Shown piece by piece: positions 42,269 to 54,700 of a stretch of 64,000 nucleotides of DNA. The stretch is taken from assembly GCA_020631735.1 (NCBI GenBank), contig CM036231.1:5979831-6043830 (forward strand). The letters run 5' to 3'. How positions within the stretch are numbered: the first letter of the stretch is position 1; every line of letters starts with the position of its first letter. The notes beneath the pieces were generated by a model. The model saw nothing but the letters and a program-made list of their open reading frames with translations. It was not told where the DNA came from and ran no database searches. This DNA comes from Saccharum officinarum. Lineage: Eukaryota > Streptophyta > Magnoliopsida > Poales > Poaceae. Position numbers and translations under genes: made by a program.

Positions 42269-42916
42269 CTAGTTGACGCGCGTGCGTTGCACCTTATAGC
42301 AGCGCACGGACGCATGGCAGTATGGCACATAAGGGAGCGGGACGGAGCGAGGCGTGGGCAAGGGAGAGGGCCCTGTTGCGTGTTTAGTATTTAAAAACGG
42401 TATACAAAACTTTAAAATTGAATAACTTTCTGGTCAAGCATCTATTTTTAATTCCGTTTGCACCACTACATTCATTATGATGAGATCTATAAAAGTAGAT
42501 CCATGTTGGATATGTTTTGAAAAAAATTTCGTGATGATAAAGTTTTGCGTCTAGGAGTATGAAGTTTCAAATGTTGTAGTACAATGTTTCAAAACTTAGA
42601 GTGTAAAGTTTCAAAATACAAAGTTCTAATTTAGGTGTATAAAGTTTATAGCTTGTTAGTACAAAGTTTAAAATGAGCTAGTATAAAGTTTCTGAAATAG
42701 TTGTAGAGTTTTAAAATCCCAAAGTTTTAAACCTAGTAGTACAAAGTTTATAATGTGATAATTTAAAGTTTTGAACATAGCAGTATAAAGTTTGTATTGT
42801 GATAGTTCAAAATTTATAAATTCTAAGTGTAAAGTTTTGAACATATCAGTACAAAGTTTCTAATGTGATAGTTCAAAGTTTATAAATTCCAAGTGTAAAA
42901 TTTTGAACCTAGTAGT
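42269..42916 (-). mobile_element. Helitron-like element, 3' part, cut by the CACTA element
   Basis: On the minus strand the left boundary reads GGTGCAACGCACGCGCG-TCAACTAG followed by T, similar to grass Helitron 3' ends (GCAACGCACG and CTAG-T), though the stem is short. The interior is AT-rich with a tandem array. The 5' side ends at the CACTA insertion at 42917. Confidence 0.5.
42545..42911. repeat. AAAGTTT tandem array with 66-bp units
   Basis: Degenerate repeats of a unit such as AGTACAAAGTTTxTAATGTG. Best preserved are two 66-bp copies, about 42767-42832 and 42833-42898, starting AAAGTTTTGAACATA. Confidence 0.8.
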
Positions 42917-42954
42917 CACTACTACACTACTGATCTTTCGTCGATCGCCCAAAA

Positions 42955-43240
42955 TGCCTTTAGTCTCGGCGATTTTGGCGACCGGGACTAAATAGACCTT
43001 TAGCTCCGGTTGGTGTTACCAACCGGGACTAAAGGTCCCTCGCCAACGGTTCTGTTGTCAGGCGCTGTCGGGAGGGATCTTTAGTCCTGGTTGGTAACAC
43101 CAACCGGGACTAAAGCCCTGCCTTTAGTCCCGGTCGGTGCCACGGACCGGGACTACAGCTTTTGTCCCGGTCCGTGGCACCGACCGGGACTATAGGACTG
43201 GGTTTAGTCCCGGTTGATGTTACCAACCGAGATTAAAACC
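42955..43240. repeat. CACTA subterminal palindromes
   Basis: Several copies of CTTTAGTCCCGGT(T/C)-spacer-ACCGGGACTAAAG, each an imperfect hairpin (for example 43000-43030, 43079-43117, 43120-43156, 43160-43194). In CACTA elements such repeats bind the element-coded protein and are needed for transposition. Confidence 0.9.
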
Positions 43241-43246
43241 TCCCCC

Positions 43247-43252
43247 TATAAA
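43247..43252 (+). promoter_or_regulatory. TATA box for the CACTA transposase gene
   Basis: CCCCTATAAATTG directly after the subterminal palindromes, about 640 bp before the start codon; a leader intron ending GCAG at 43888 likely lies between. Confidence 0.6.
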
Positions 43253-43891
43253 TTGAACCTCCCTCTTCTTCCTCTCTGCTCGAGCCCTTCCTTGTTCATG
43301 TTCTTGTTGCTTGTTCTTTCATTGTTCTTGCTTGTCTCATCTCCGGCGATCAATCCACTTCAAACACTTCTACGCCGTCGTCGATTTGTTTGAAAGGTTA
43401 CTAGCTTCATCCTTCTATGTTTTAGCAGCACCATATGTAAATCCATGTTGTATATGGCTATTTTATTTCATATTGCTAGCTCCAATCACTTTTATGTTTG
43501 AATTTTTATGAACAATGCCAATTATAGTACCTAGAAAGTAGTATATACATATAATGTTTAGTTCTATTATAGACTTTTTAGGATACTTTTTACTTTAATT
43601 TGTTCATGTTCTCATTTTAAAATATTAAATAATGTTGATTCTTTGTAATTTTGAAACAAATTTATTTTAACTTTAAAAATTCTTCAAATTAATTTTATTT
43701 AGAGATAAAATTACACCTTTTAATAGAAAAATACAAATTTTATGATTTTGCTATCTTTTTATTAACGTCCACAAATTAATTTTATGAAATGATGAACCAC
43801 TTATAAAATTTTGAACTCAATTAGACAAGATTGTGCCGCGCTCTTTTCTCATGCTGGGCTTTTAATTATGTGATGCCATATAATGCAGATA
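43253..43891 (+). other. Transposase leader and probable intron
   Basis: Pyrimidine-rich leader (CCTCCCTCTTCTTCCTCT), then AT-rich DNA from 43395 to an acceptor TAATGCAG (43888). No coding. Confidence 0.5.
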
Positions 43892-45705
43892 ATGACATGC
43901 CATAGGATGTACAATGCCGATCGCCGCTCCAACGAGTTCATTGAGGGCGTGCGAGAATTCTGCAGAGTGACAGAGGAAAATAAGCGGGATGGTTTTATGT
44001 GCTGCCCATGTGCCATGTGTATGAATTTGAAAGAATTTTGTAGCTCAAGAAGTATTCACTTGCACTTGTTCAAGTCAGGTTTCATGCCAAACTACATTTG
44101 TTGGACCAAGCACGGAGAGACCGGGGTTATGATGGAAGAAGGTGAAGAAGAACAAGCGGACCCTGACGATGTTTTTGCTCAATACTGTGACTTCGCGATG
44201 GAGAAAGTTGAAGAAGAGGCGGATGCAGAAAATAGTATCACTGAAGATGACGATGCTCTTGGTGATGTCATTCGTGACGCACAGAGAGATTGTGAAAGTG
44301 AAAAGGAGAAGGCTAAGTTTGACCAAATGCTATAAGATCACAAGAAGTTACTCTACCTGTCAACCGAAGATGGGCAGAAAAAGCTAGGCACGACACTAGA
44401 GTTGTTACAGTGGAAGACAGAGAATGGTATATCTAACAAGGTATTTGAGAAATTACTGAAGATCCAAAAAAAGATGCTTCCGAAGCCTCATGAATTGCCC
44501 ACCACTACATACGAAGCAAAAAAGATCGTCTGCCCTTTAGGATTACAAATTAAGAAGATACATATATGTCCTAATGACTACATCCTGTACCATGGCGTTC
44601 ACGAGAATTTAGATGAATGCCCTGTTTGCCATGCGTCACGGTACAAGATCTTACGAGATGATCCTGGCGATGTTGAGGATGAAGAACGTCCGAAGAAGAG
44701 AATCCCTGCCAAGGTTATGTGGTATGCTTCAATAATTACACGCCTAAAACGACTATTTAGAAACAAGGAGCATGTTGAGACACCCTGCAGATGGCACAAA
44801 GTTGTTGCCAAAGTTGTTGCGATGGCACAAAGAAGAGAATCCCTGTCCGAAGAAGAGAATCCCTGCCAAAGTTGTTGCGATGGCACAAAGAAGACCGTAA
44901 GGTAGACAACATGTTGAGACACCCTGCAGATGGGTCCCAGTGGAGAAAAATAGATAGAGAATTCCCAGACTTTACAGATGACGCAAGAAACCTAAGGTTA
45001 GCATTGAGTACGGATGGATTTAATCCTTTTGGGGACCAGAGCTCTAGTCATAGCACTTGGCCCGTTACTCTATGTATCTACAACCTTCCTCCATGGTTAT
45101 GCATGAAGCGGAAGTTCATTATGATGTCGGTGCTCATCCAAGGCCCGAAGCAACCTAGCAATGACATCAATGTCTACCTGAGGCCATTAGTTGAGGAACT
45201 CCAGCTGCTATGGAGCAAACCAGGTGTGCGTGTGTGGGATAAGTACAAACAGAAAAAATTCGACTTGTGAGCATTGTTGTTCGTGACAATCAATGATTGG
45301 CTAGCTCTAAGTAATCTTTCAGGACAGACAAATAAGAGATATAATGCATGCACACATTGTTTTGGTGACCTTGAGGCTGTCTATTTAAAAAAATATCGAA
45401 AGGTCGTGTACCTTGGCTATCGTCGATTTCTTGCTAAGAACCACCAGTTGAGAAAGAAAGGCAAACATTTTAAAGGTACGGCAGAACACTGGTCCAAGCC
45501 AGATAACCGCGATGGGGCAGAGGTATTCAAGATGGTTAAGGATTTGAAAGTAGTGTTTGGAAAGGGACAAGGCAGTGAACCAGTACCAAAAGACGCTTCA
45601 GGGCGCGCCCCAATGTGGAAAAAGAAGTCAATATTTTGGGAGCTACCATATTAGAAAGATCTTGAGGTCCGCCACTCGATCAACGTGATGCACCTAACAA
45701 AGAAT
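43892..45705 (+). pseudogene. CACTA transposase, TNP2/TNPD type, first part
   Basis: Start at ATG 43892 (MTCHRMYNADRRSNEFIEGV), in the position of the usual MxxxxMYN start. The transposase-associated domain follows (GFMCCPCAMCMNLKEFCSSR, HLHLFKSGFMPNYICWTKHG), then the Transposase_21 core: LQWKTENGISNKVFEKLLKI, CPLGLQIKKIHICPNDYILY, CPVCHASRYK, LSTDGFNPFGDQSSSHSTWP and PLVEELQLLW. Breaks are TAA at 44333, a scrambled duplication at 44770-44905 that changes frame, TGA at 45268 and TAG at 45652. Just before the LTR insertion SINVMHLTKNL has Asn where an Asp is usual. It would cut the element ends. Confidence 0.88.
44690..44935. repeat. Local scrambled microduplications in the transposase
   Basis: CGAAGAAGAGAATCCCTGCC occurs near 44691 and 44850, CATGTTGAGACACCCTGCAG at 44769 and 44909, and GTTGTTGCGATGGCACAAAG at 44813 and 44871. 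The extra copies lie inside the coding sequence and shift the frame. Confidence 0.85.
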
Positions 45706-45710
45706 CTTTG
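45706..45710. repeat. Target duplication CTTTG, left copy
   Basis: CTTTG before the 5' LTR equals CTTTG at 55781-55785 after the 3' LTR. Removing the insert restores the transposase frame across the site. Confidence 0.93.
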
Positions 45711-48700
45711 TGTAACATCCCAGATGTTAGAAAGCAGTTAAAACTTGATTAAGTACTGATCATGCATACATCAAGGCATAAGATGCATTTCATGTTGCAT
45801 AAGCAATGTTTCATATATCAGGTCTCTGTTGCATAGTGATGTTTCATGTGTTGCTTGGTAGTGTTTCATATGTTGCAATAGAATGTTTCATGTTTTATAT
45901 ACGTGTTTTACATGTTTCAATAGTGATGTGATATGTTATTTTTATTAGTATGCTTAATACATTAATAATGCCATGTTTCTTATCACATGAAATAATGTTT
46001 TATTAGTGTTAAATAATTAATCATGTTTAGTTAAAAAGAATAATCAATTGAATTCAAAACCCTCAATTTCAAAACCCTGTTTTACCCCTTTTGAAATAAT
46101 TCAAAATCTAAGCAAAATTTGGGAAAAAGTTTAAAACCAAGTTTGTAGAACTTTTCAAGGGCTACAACTTTGGTGTTTTGAGTTTTCAAAGTTTTAGTGT
46201 AAAATGTGGAGCAATTTTTGAAAATAAACAAATTTCAGATTTAACTTATTTTTGTCCCCAAACTAAGATTTCAAAATAGAGGCAGAGTTTAAAAAAGTTT
46301 TGAACAGCAAAGTTGTAGGTCTGGTCAAGATATACAACTTTGATGTTTGGAGATTTTGAAGTTTCAATATAAAATCAAAAGTAATTTCTAAATTACCAAA
46401 TCTGAAAATTTTGTCCCCTTTTGAATTTAAACTCAAATTTCAAAATCCAGTGAGAATTTGAAAAAGTGTTCAATACAAAACTTGTAGAGCTTGAAATTCC
46501 AAAGATTTCATAGATTGGAAGTTTTTCAAGTTGTTACATGAATTTGAGAGTAATTTTAGAAAATAGTTTGAAAATTCAAAATTTGGGGGGTGCTACAGTG
46601 TCGCGCCAATCACCGACGGCCACCGGCCGATATGGGCGCCGGCGAGACGCCGGACGGCTTCCGCCAGCTTCCAGGCGCGCCCAGAATCGCCAGCGCGACG
46701 ATGTAGCAGTGCCGCTCTGTAGTCGCGACTGCCTGCTATAAATACCGAACGTTCACCGTGACCTTGTTCGTTTTCGCCACCGCCGCCACCGCAGCTCCAC
46801 CGCTCGCCGCTGCCGCCACCAAGCCGTATCTGGCCACGCCAACTGCACCACTAGCTCCGCCTCGGCCTTGCGCATCTTGTGGACCGCTTGCATTCACCGT
46901 TTTCGCACCTGAGCTCCCGCATCGCCTGTTCCCGTGCTCAACTCCGGCGACTGCCCGCCATCCTCGCCTTCCCGTGGCTAGACCACTCCAGCCGCTCCCC
47001 GTCGTCACCGAGAGCTTCACTGCAACCGCGGTGAGCCGCTGATGCTTCCCGACCCTCCAATCTAGTCTCTACCGCTTTGTAGGCGCCGGCGTGCTGCTCC
47101 CGTGACGACCGTGCCGCCATCGTCGTCGCTCGCTAGTCGCTAGAGCTCGAGCCAGGGTGTTTAGTAGCAAAACGGAGTCGTGGGGTGGTGTAGAAGGTGT
47201 TGGTAGAGTCGGTTTGTCGACCGAGGCACCGGTCACCGACCGGCCACCGTGGGAGAGTGAGTGAGCGCGCGGGAGAGCGAGAGGGAGACAGAGGTGAGGG
47301 ATGACAGGCGGGACCGCGCTGTCAGAGAGAGAGAGGGAGAGGCAGACGCGCGCGGGCGGAGGCAGGCCGCTGCTGGGCCGCGCGGCTGGGCCGAGCGCGG
47401 GTGCGGGCGAAGGCACGGGCGAGCGGGCCGACCAGCTAGGCCGGACCGCGGGAGAAAAAGGAGAATCGGCCCGAGTTCGGTTTTTTTTTTCTTTTTCAAA
47501 ATTTTGAATAGTAATACTATTTGTTTATTTCATTAAAAATTGTGTAGAGTTCCAAAATTTCTAAAATTTTTTGTGTAAGCTTCTCAATGTGCAAACTATC
47601 TAGGAAAAATGTTAAACCCTAAATTTGATTACTTTGTGCAGTAGATTTAATTAGTTCCAATAAAGATTAAATGCAACTTCCATGAATTTTAATAATTAAT
47701 TTATTAATCCAAAAATGATGAAATTTATTGTGACACTGTTTTAAGTCATTCTTAATATATAGAAAAAGTTTGAGCTTGTTTAGGTAAAGTTTGATCAACT
47801 ATTAATTATGCCCTAATTAATTAAATAGTAATTAAATGTTAAATCAATAACTTTAAGTGTTGTGTGCTCTTTTGGGATTGAGTGATGACCTTGGGTCATT
47901 AACATATAATGACCCTTGGCACTTTAATTAATTGCTTAAGTTATGATTGACTTGTTAACTAGGATTTGTTAATGATAGTTAGTGTCATTAACTTAGGTCT
48001 TTAGTAGTTAATAACTTATTTATGTTACTATTTAGTGGTCTTGTGGTAAGATTACTTGTTATTAGATGCAACCTCTTGGGTAAAAACAAAGTTATGGTTA
48101 GTTAACCTTTAAATTAACCTTGTTAGCTTACAACTGTACTGCGAAGGAAAGTTGTACTCAAGTAGATAACTGATATTTATCCTTTCTAAATGTCTCTTGT
48201 ATGCTATGCCTTATTCATCATCATGCGTCATGCATCATGGCATGCATTTCATCATATTAAGCATCACATCATTTTTATTACGTGTAGTGCATACGAGAGT
48301 GTTTTGGATCATGTCGATCAAGCTTCGGAGAAGGTAATACACTCGAGGTGTTGATGTCAAACTTGACTTCTACGAGAACTAACCACCGCTGCAACGAAGG
48401 CAAGCCCCGGTGCATTTAAACCCTACCTTGAATTTTACAAATATTTTATTATTTATAATATGGTTTACTGCATTAAGTAATAAGGAGTTGAGTGATAACC
48501 TAATTGCTGCATTATCATCCTTGATTATTGTGATATCAACCTTGATACCTGTTTTACGGAAAATGCGTAGTATGCTTCGCTATGCTTAGAAGTTAAGCTT
48601 TTAAATGCAATGTTTATATAGCCATGACGACATATTGAATGAATATTGAAATATGAGAATGAACTTGAAAGATCGGGCGGGTGGTTTGGCCACTGCTAAC

Positions 48701-49780
48701 ATGCATTGGGAAAGGAGTCTCAATGTAATGTTTCTGCCTTGTCGACTAAGGACCGTTCGTTGTAAGCCTGTTGTGTTCAAGACTTTGCAACTAGCTTCAT
48801 GCCTTGGGTAAGCCCAAAATGTTGGTGATTCCATTACGAGAACGTCTAACCTCGCACTGGGAGTGGAGAGATAGCGAGAGTAGCGTGTACCCTCGGGGCT
48901 AGAATTTGGTCGGGTTCGAGGAGTACTGTACTCTCGGGTGGCGATGAACACGTTCTGGTTTTGGGAGATCTAAATGAGGGTTGATATATGCAAGATTCGG
49001 TTCTACATATGTCGTGAGGTTAGGGATCCCCAGCTGGGTATAATCGGTTCGAATCGTCGTTGCTCCTCGGTTATGGAGACTTGATCACCTAACTTTCATC
49101 GTAGTTAAGAACTGGAATTGAAAGAAAGAATGAGAAAGGTTTTGATGATAATTACTTTGATCTGGATTAGGATCACCTAGAATTGGTTAATGAACCATCA
49201 ATGGTAAAAGTAAAATATTGAAGATAAGGACTTACCTTAGTAAGCTTTTCTGCAAAAGAAAATTTGATTCTGGAATACCCGTACCTTGATTCCCTAAAGC
49301 TAGCATGCCCTTGGAGTCTTTGTCTTAGTCGGGTAAGTCTTATTGAGTACTCTCGTACTCAGGGTTTGTTAACCCCTGTTGCAGGTGCTAACTGGTGCTG
49401 CTAATTAGGTCATGTTAGTGGGCTTGACATGATTTGATTGTCCTCTCCTGACTTAGGTGTTCTACCTAAGTTGTCTTCTGTAGTTCTACTCGACTTCTGC
49501 AATACAAGTTAAGTTTGTAAAAAGTTAACTTAATCATGATTTGTAAATTTATTGTTATTATTCTTCCACACTCTGATGTAACATTTTGTACAAATGTTGT
49601 AATGTTGTAGTTACTCCTTTGTTGATCCTGGTATGGGTTGTTAAATGTAGTTTAATCGGGGTCCTGTGAGGGCACCCGACATATCTTCTTAGATTATTTG
49701 GTGTGCATGTATCGCTGTCAGAGGTCTTAGGGACAATGACAGGTGCATGTGGGCCATATAATTTAGGAGGTTCTGCTACA
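45711..49780 (+). repeat. 5' LTR of the large element
   Basis: TGTAACATCC...TTCTGCTACA. TATA box at 46737-46744 after a GC-rich block (46600-46735). The 94-codon frame at 46758-47042 is in the transcript leader and is repeated in the other LTR; it shows no known domain. A G-rich stretch and AT-rich 3' half follow. Confidence 0.93.
46737..46744 (+). promoter_or_regulatory. TATA box in 5' LTR
   Basis: TATAAATACC, identical copy at 52739 in the 3' LTR. Confidence 0.65.
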
Positions 49781-49782
49781 GG

Positions 49783-49794
49783 TGGTGTCAGAGC
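49783..49794 (+). promoter_or_regulatory. Primer binding site (initiator Met tRNA type)
   Basis: TGGTGTCAGAGC two bases after the LTR; one base off TGGTATCAGAGC. Confidence 0.85.
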
Positions 49795-50400
49795 TCATAC
49801 AATGGATCAACTACAACATTACATTTGAAAACTTCAAAATGAATTTACAATATAAAAGTTTTTGAGCATAACAAGCTAAAAATGGACTTCTATCTATTTT
49901 CTTGCTTGCTGGAAGACTTCATGAAGAATTTCTAATGACTCAAGTAAAAAGGCTTCAAGAAGTTCGTTAACTCGACTTTGGAAGGTCAAGAGAAGAGTCA
50001 ACTTCACCGATAAAGCTCTACTGAAGTACCTGTTGAAAATCCGTTTTGTGCAATGAAGATAGTGTATAAGTAAAGTCCTACAATCTACTAACATGATGAA
50101 GATGAAGTACTCCTGACGTTGAGAAGACGTATAGGACGAGCATATCTCATATCATGCATAAAATGAGAATAAAATAATGATTAAAATTTCCCTCCTTATG
50201 TTCGAGGAGCAGTTATTATTCGTTATAACTGTTCTATTGATGAATCTCGTCCTGTACCAGGTTCTATTAGTCCTTTGATGATCCCTACTCCACAAGTTCC
50301 TAATCTTTGGGGAACTTCTGGATACACTTTATTTACCATGTCGACTCCATGTAAAACCTGGGACTACTCCTTGCATTGACTTCTCAATGTATGCATGTGT
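49795..50400. other. Interior of the large element, left part
   Basis: Non-coding, AT-rich. Nothing resembling gag is found on either strand. Confidence 0.5.
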
Positions 50401-51620
50401 CACGTCTTGATTTCTTCCATCCTGACACATGCTATTACTTTGATATTGATCACTTACATGTGTTTGACGAGAGTTACTTTAGTTGTGCTTTATAGTGGTG
50501 CCTCGAACCGTGACTATGGTGCTGTGTTAAACCTAGATACTCTGTGATTCATGACCACACGAGTTCCACCAGAATACGCACTAGTACCGTAGTCGGTGCT
50601 CCTGAACCATTATAGCTCACAATTAATGTGCTTTCACTCGTTGGACATTCATCAGAGAATTCTAACCTCTCCAGATCCTTTGTTATTATAACCAATCTCT
50701 GATCTTGGTTATAATACTGACATTGTCAAATGAGTTACTGCAATTGTGCCCTATGCTGGTACCATGATCAGTGACAATGGAACATCGTTGTATCCTGGAG
50801 TTTCTTGTGACTTGCTACCATAAGGAAATACCAGACACTTGCTGTTATCAGGGTCTATGATCATGATTCCTTATAGTCCACAATTAGGGTGTTTTCATTC
50901 TCTAGACGCTCCTTAGGGATTCAAAGTTGTCTTTTTGAGTCCCTAGACGCCTTGTGATTATGACCGACTTCCGATCTCGGTTATATTCTCAATATTGTGA
51001 GACGAGGGTTATCGCTGTTGTGTCCTATAGTGGTGCCACGTTCCGTGACCACGGTGCCGTGTCGGAACCTAGAGTCTCTTGTGTGCCTGGGTCACACGGG
51101 TTTCTGCTGGGTGCGCGCAGGTATCGAGGTCTGTGGTCATGATCCATTATAGTCTCATGACTAATATGGCCTCACTATTTGCAATATGTCTTGGGAATTC
51201 ATGCCCCTACTTCTTTTGAATTATCTTACTCCTTGATGTTGGAACCATTATCAAATCGTGGTTGTAATCTTGATTTCTTCTGTGAATATTTTTGTTTCAA
51301 CAGAAGACCCTACTTTCTTGAAAGTTGCTCCAATTATGCACTATAGTGGTACCATGATCAGTAACAATGGTATAGCAAGTATCGTGGAAATCCCTATGGC
51401 TGATCACTGTATGGGAATACGGGGTATTTCCTATAGCAAGGTCTATGACCATGATTCATTATAGTCCGCAATTGACGTACTTACGACTCTCTTGGACTTT
51501 CTTTTTGAAATAATCCATGTCTTCGAGATTTCTCTAAATACCTTGTTAATTACAACCATCATTATGAAATCGGTTGTAATTCTCGAACTAATCCTTGTTA
51601 CTTTGTGAACTTTCTCAAGG
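50400..51620. repeat. Diverged tandem repeats of about 270-305 bp in the interior
   Basis: At least four units. Each has an inverted pair (ATAACCAATCT...TTGGTTATAA type) at about 50688, 50959, 51241 and 51549; a motif ATAGTGGT(A/G)CC at about 50492, 50753, 51028 and 51340; and TATGATCATGATTCCTTATAG-like sequence near 50600-50620, 50866, 51135 and 51450. Units 1 and 3 share GTGACyAyGGTGCyGTGT, and units 2 and 4 share GTACCATGATCAGT, so the order alternates. Confidence 0.75.
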
Positions 51621-51699
51621 TTAATGTGTTTGACACATTTCCTTTTCCATTACTTAACTCCACGGGTTATGTCATTCCTGAAATCTCGGGACGAGATTT

Positions 51700-51714
51700 C
51701 TTTAAGGGGGATAG
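51700..51714 (+). promoter_or_regulatory. Polypurine tract
   Basis: TTTAAGGGGGATAG directly before the 3' LTR, the second-strand priming site. Confidence 0.85.
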
Positions 51715-54700
51715 TGTAACATCCCAGATGTTAGAAAGCAGTTAAAACTTGATTAAGTACTGATCATGCATACATCAAGGCATAAGATGCATTTCATGTT
51801 GCATAAGCAATGTTTCATATATCAGGTCTCTGTTGCATAGTGATGTTTCATGTGTTGCTGGTAGTGTTTCATATGTTGCAATAGAATGTTTCATGTTTTA
51901 TATACGTGTTTTACATGTTTCAATAGTGATGTGATATGTTATTTTTATTAGTATGCTTAATACATTAATAATGCCATGTTTCTTATCACATGAAATAATG
52001 TTTTATTAGTGTTAAATAATTAATCATGTTTAGTTAAAAAGAATAATCAATTGAATTCAAAACCCTCAATTTCAAAACCCTATTTTACCCCTTTTGAAAT
52101 AATTCAAAATCTAAGCAAAATTTGGGAAAAAGTTTAAAACCAAGTTTGTAGAACTTTTCAAGGGCTACAACTTTGGTGTTTTGAGTTTTCAAAGTTTTAG
52201 TGTAAAATGTGGAGCAATTTTGAAAATAAACAAATTTCAGATTTAACTTATTTTTGTCCCCAAACTAAGATTTCAAAATAGAGGCAGAGTTTGAAAAAGT
52301 TTTGAACAGCAAAGTTGTAGGTCTGGTCAAGATATACAACTTTGATGTTTGGAGATTTTGAAGTTTCAATATAAAATCAAAAGTAATTTCTAAATTACCA
52401 AATCTGAAAATTTTGTCCCCTTTTGAATTTAAACTCAAATTTCAAAATCCAGTGAGAATTTGAAAAAGTGTTCAATACAAAACTTGTAGAGCTTGAAATT
52501 CTGAAGATTTCATAGATTGGAAGTTTTCAAGTTGTTACATGAATTTGAGAGTAATTTTAGAAAACAGTTTGAAAATTCAAAATTTGGGGGGGTGCTACAG
52601 TGTCGCGCCAATCACCGACGGCCACCGGCCGATATGGGCGCCGGCGAGACACCGGACGGCTTCGCCCAGCTTCCAGGCGCGCCTAGAATCGCCAGCGCGA
52701 CGATGTAGCAGTGCTGCTCTGTAGTCACGACCGCCTGCTATAAATACCGAACGTTCACCGTGACCTTGTTCGTTTTCGCCACCGCCGCCACCGCAGCTCC
52801 GCCGCTCGCCGCTGCCGCCACCAAGCCGTCTCTGGCCACGCCAACTGCACCATTAGCTCCGCCTCGGCCTTGCGCATCTTGTGGACCGCTTGCATTCACT
52901 GTTTTCGCACCCGAGCTCCCGCACCGCCTGTTCCCATGCTCAACTCCGGCGACTGCCCGCCATCCTCGCCTTCCCGTGGCCAGACCACTCCAGCCGCTCC
53001 CCGTCGCCATCGAGAGCTTCACTGCAACCACGGTGAGCCGCTGATGCTTCCCGACCCTCCAATTTAGTCTCTACCACTTTGTAGGCGCCGGCGTGCTGCT
53101 CTCGTGACCACCGTGCCGCCATCGCCGTCGCTCGCTAGTTGCTAGAGCTCGAGCCAGGGTGTTTAGTAGCAAAATGGAGTCGTGGGGTGGTGTAGAAGGT
53201 GTTGGTAGAGTCGGTTTGTCGACCGAGGCACCGGTCACCAGCCGGCCACCGTGGGAGAGCGAGTGAGCGTGCGGGAGAGCGAGAGGGAGACAGAGGTGAG
53301 GGATGACAGGCGGGACCGCGCTGTCAGAGAGAGAGGGACAGGCAGACGCGCGCGGGCAGAGGCAGGCCGCTGCTGGGCCGCGCGGCTGGGCCGAGCACGG
53401 GTACGGGCGAAGGCGCGGGCGAGCGGGCTGACCAGCTGGGCCGGACCGCGGGAGAAAAAGGAGAATCGGCCCGAGTTCGGTTTTTGTTTTTCTTTTTCAA
53501 AATTTTGAATAGTGATACTATTTGTTTATTTCATTAAAAATTGTGTAGAGTTCCAAAATTTCTAAAAATTTTTGTGTAAGCTTCTCAATGTGCAAACTAT
53601 CTAGGAAAAATGTTAAACCCTAAATTTGATTACTTTGTGCAGTAGATTTAATTAGTTCCAATAAAGATTAAATGCAACTTCCATGAATTTTAATAATTAA
53701 TTTATTAATCCAAAAATGATGAAATTTATTGTGACACTGTTTTAAGTCATTCTTAATATATGGAAAAAGTTTGAGCTTGTTTAGGTAAAGTTTGATCAAC
53801 TATTAATTATTCCCTAATTAATTAAATAGTAATTAAATGTTAAATCAATAACTTTAAGTGTTGTGTGCTCTTTTGGGATTGAGTGATAACCTTGGGTCAT
53901 TAACATGTAATGACCCTTGGCACTTTAATTAATTGCTTAAGTTATGATTGACTTGTTAACTAGGATTTGTTAATGATAGTTAGTGTCATTAACTTAGGTC
54001 TTTAGTAGTTAATAACTTATTTATGTTACTATTTAGTGGTCTTGTGATAAGATTACTTGTTATTAGATGCAACCTCTTGGGTAAAAACAAAGTTATGGTT
54101 AGTTAACCTTTAAATTAACCTTGTTAGCTTACAACTGTACCGCGAAGGAAAGTTGTACTCAAGTAGATAACTGATGTTTATCTTTTCTAAATGTCTCTTG
54201 TATGCTATGCCTTATTCATCATCATGCGTCATGCATCATGACATGCATTTCATCATATTAAGCATCGCATCATTTTTATTACGTGTAGTGCATACGAGAG
54301 TGTTTTGGATCATGTCGATCAAGCTTCGGAGAAGGTAATACACTCGAGGTGTTGGTGTCAAACTTGACTTCTACGAGAACTAACCACCGCTGCAACGAAG
54401 GCAAGCCCCGGTGCATTTAAACCCTACCTTGAATTTTACAAATGTTTTATTATTTATAATATGGTTTACTGCATTAAGTAATTAGGAGTTGAGTGATAAC
54501 CTAATTGCTGCATTATCATCCTTGATTATTGTGATATCAACCTTGATACTGTTTTACGGAAAATGCGTAGTATGCTTCGCTATGCTTAGAAGTTAAGCTT
54601 TTAAATGCAATGTTTATATAGCCATGATGACATATTGAATGAATATTGAAATATGAGAATGAACTTGAAAGATCGGGCGGGTGGTTTGGCCACTGCTAAC

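Noticed and set aside
46758..47042. 94-codon frame present in both LTRs
   Set aside because: Conserved only because the LTRs are copies; Ala/Pro-rich, no domain, lies in the RNA leader.
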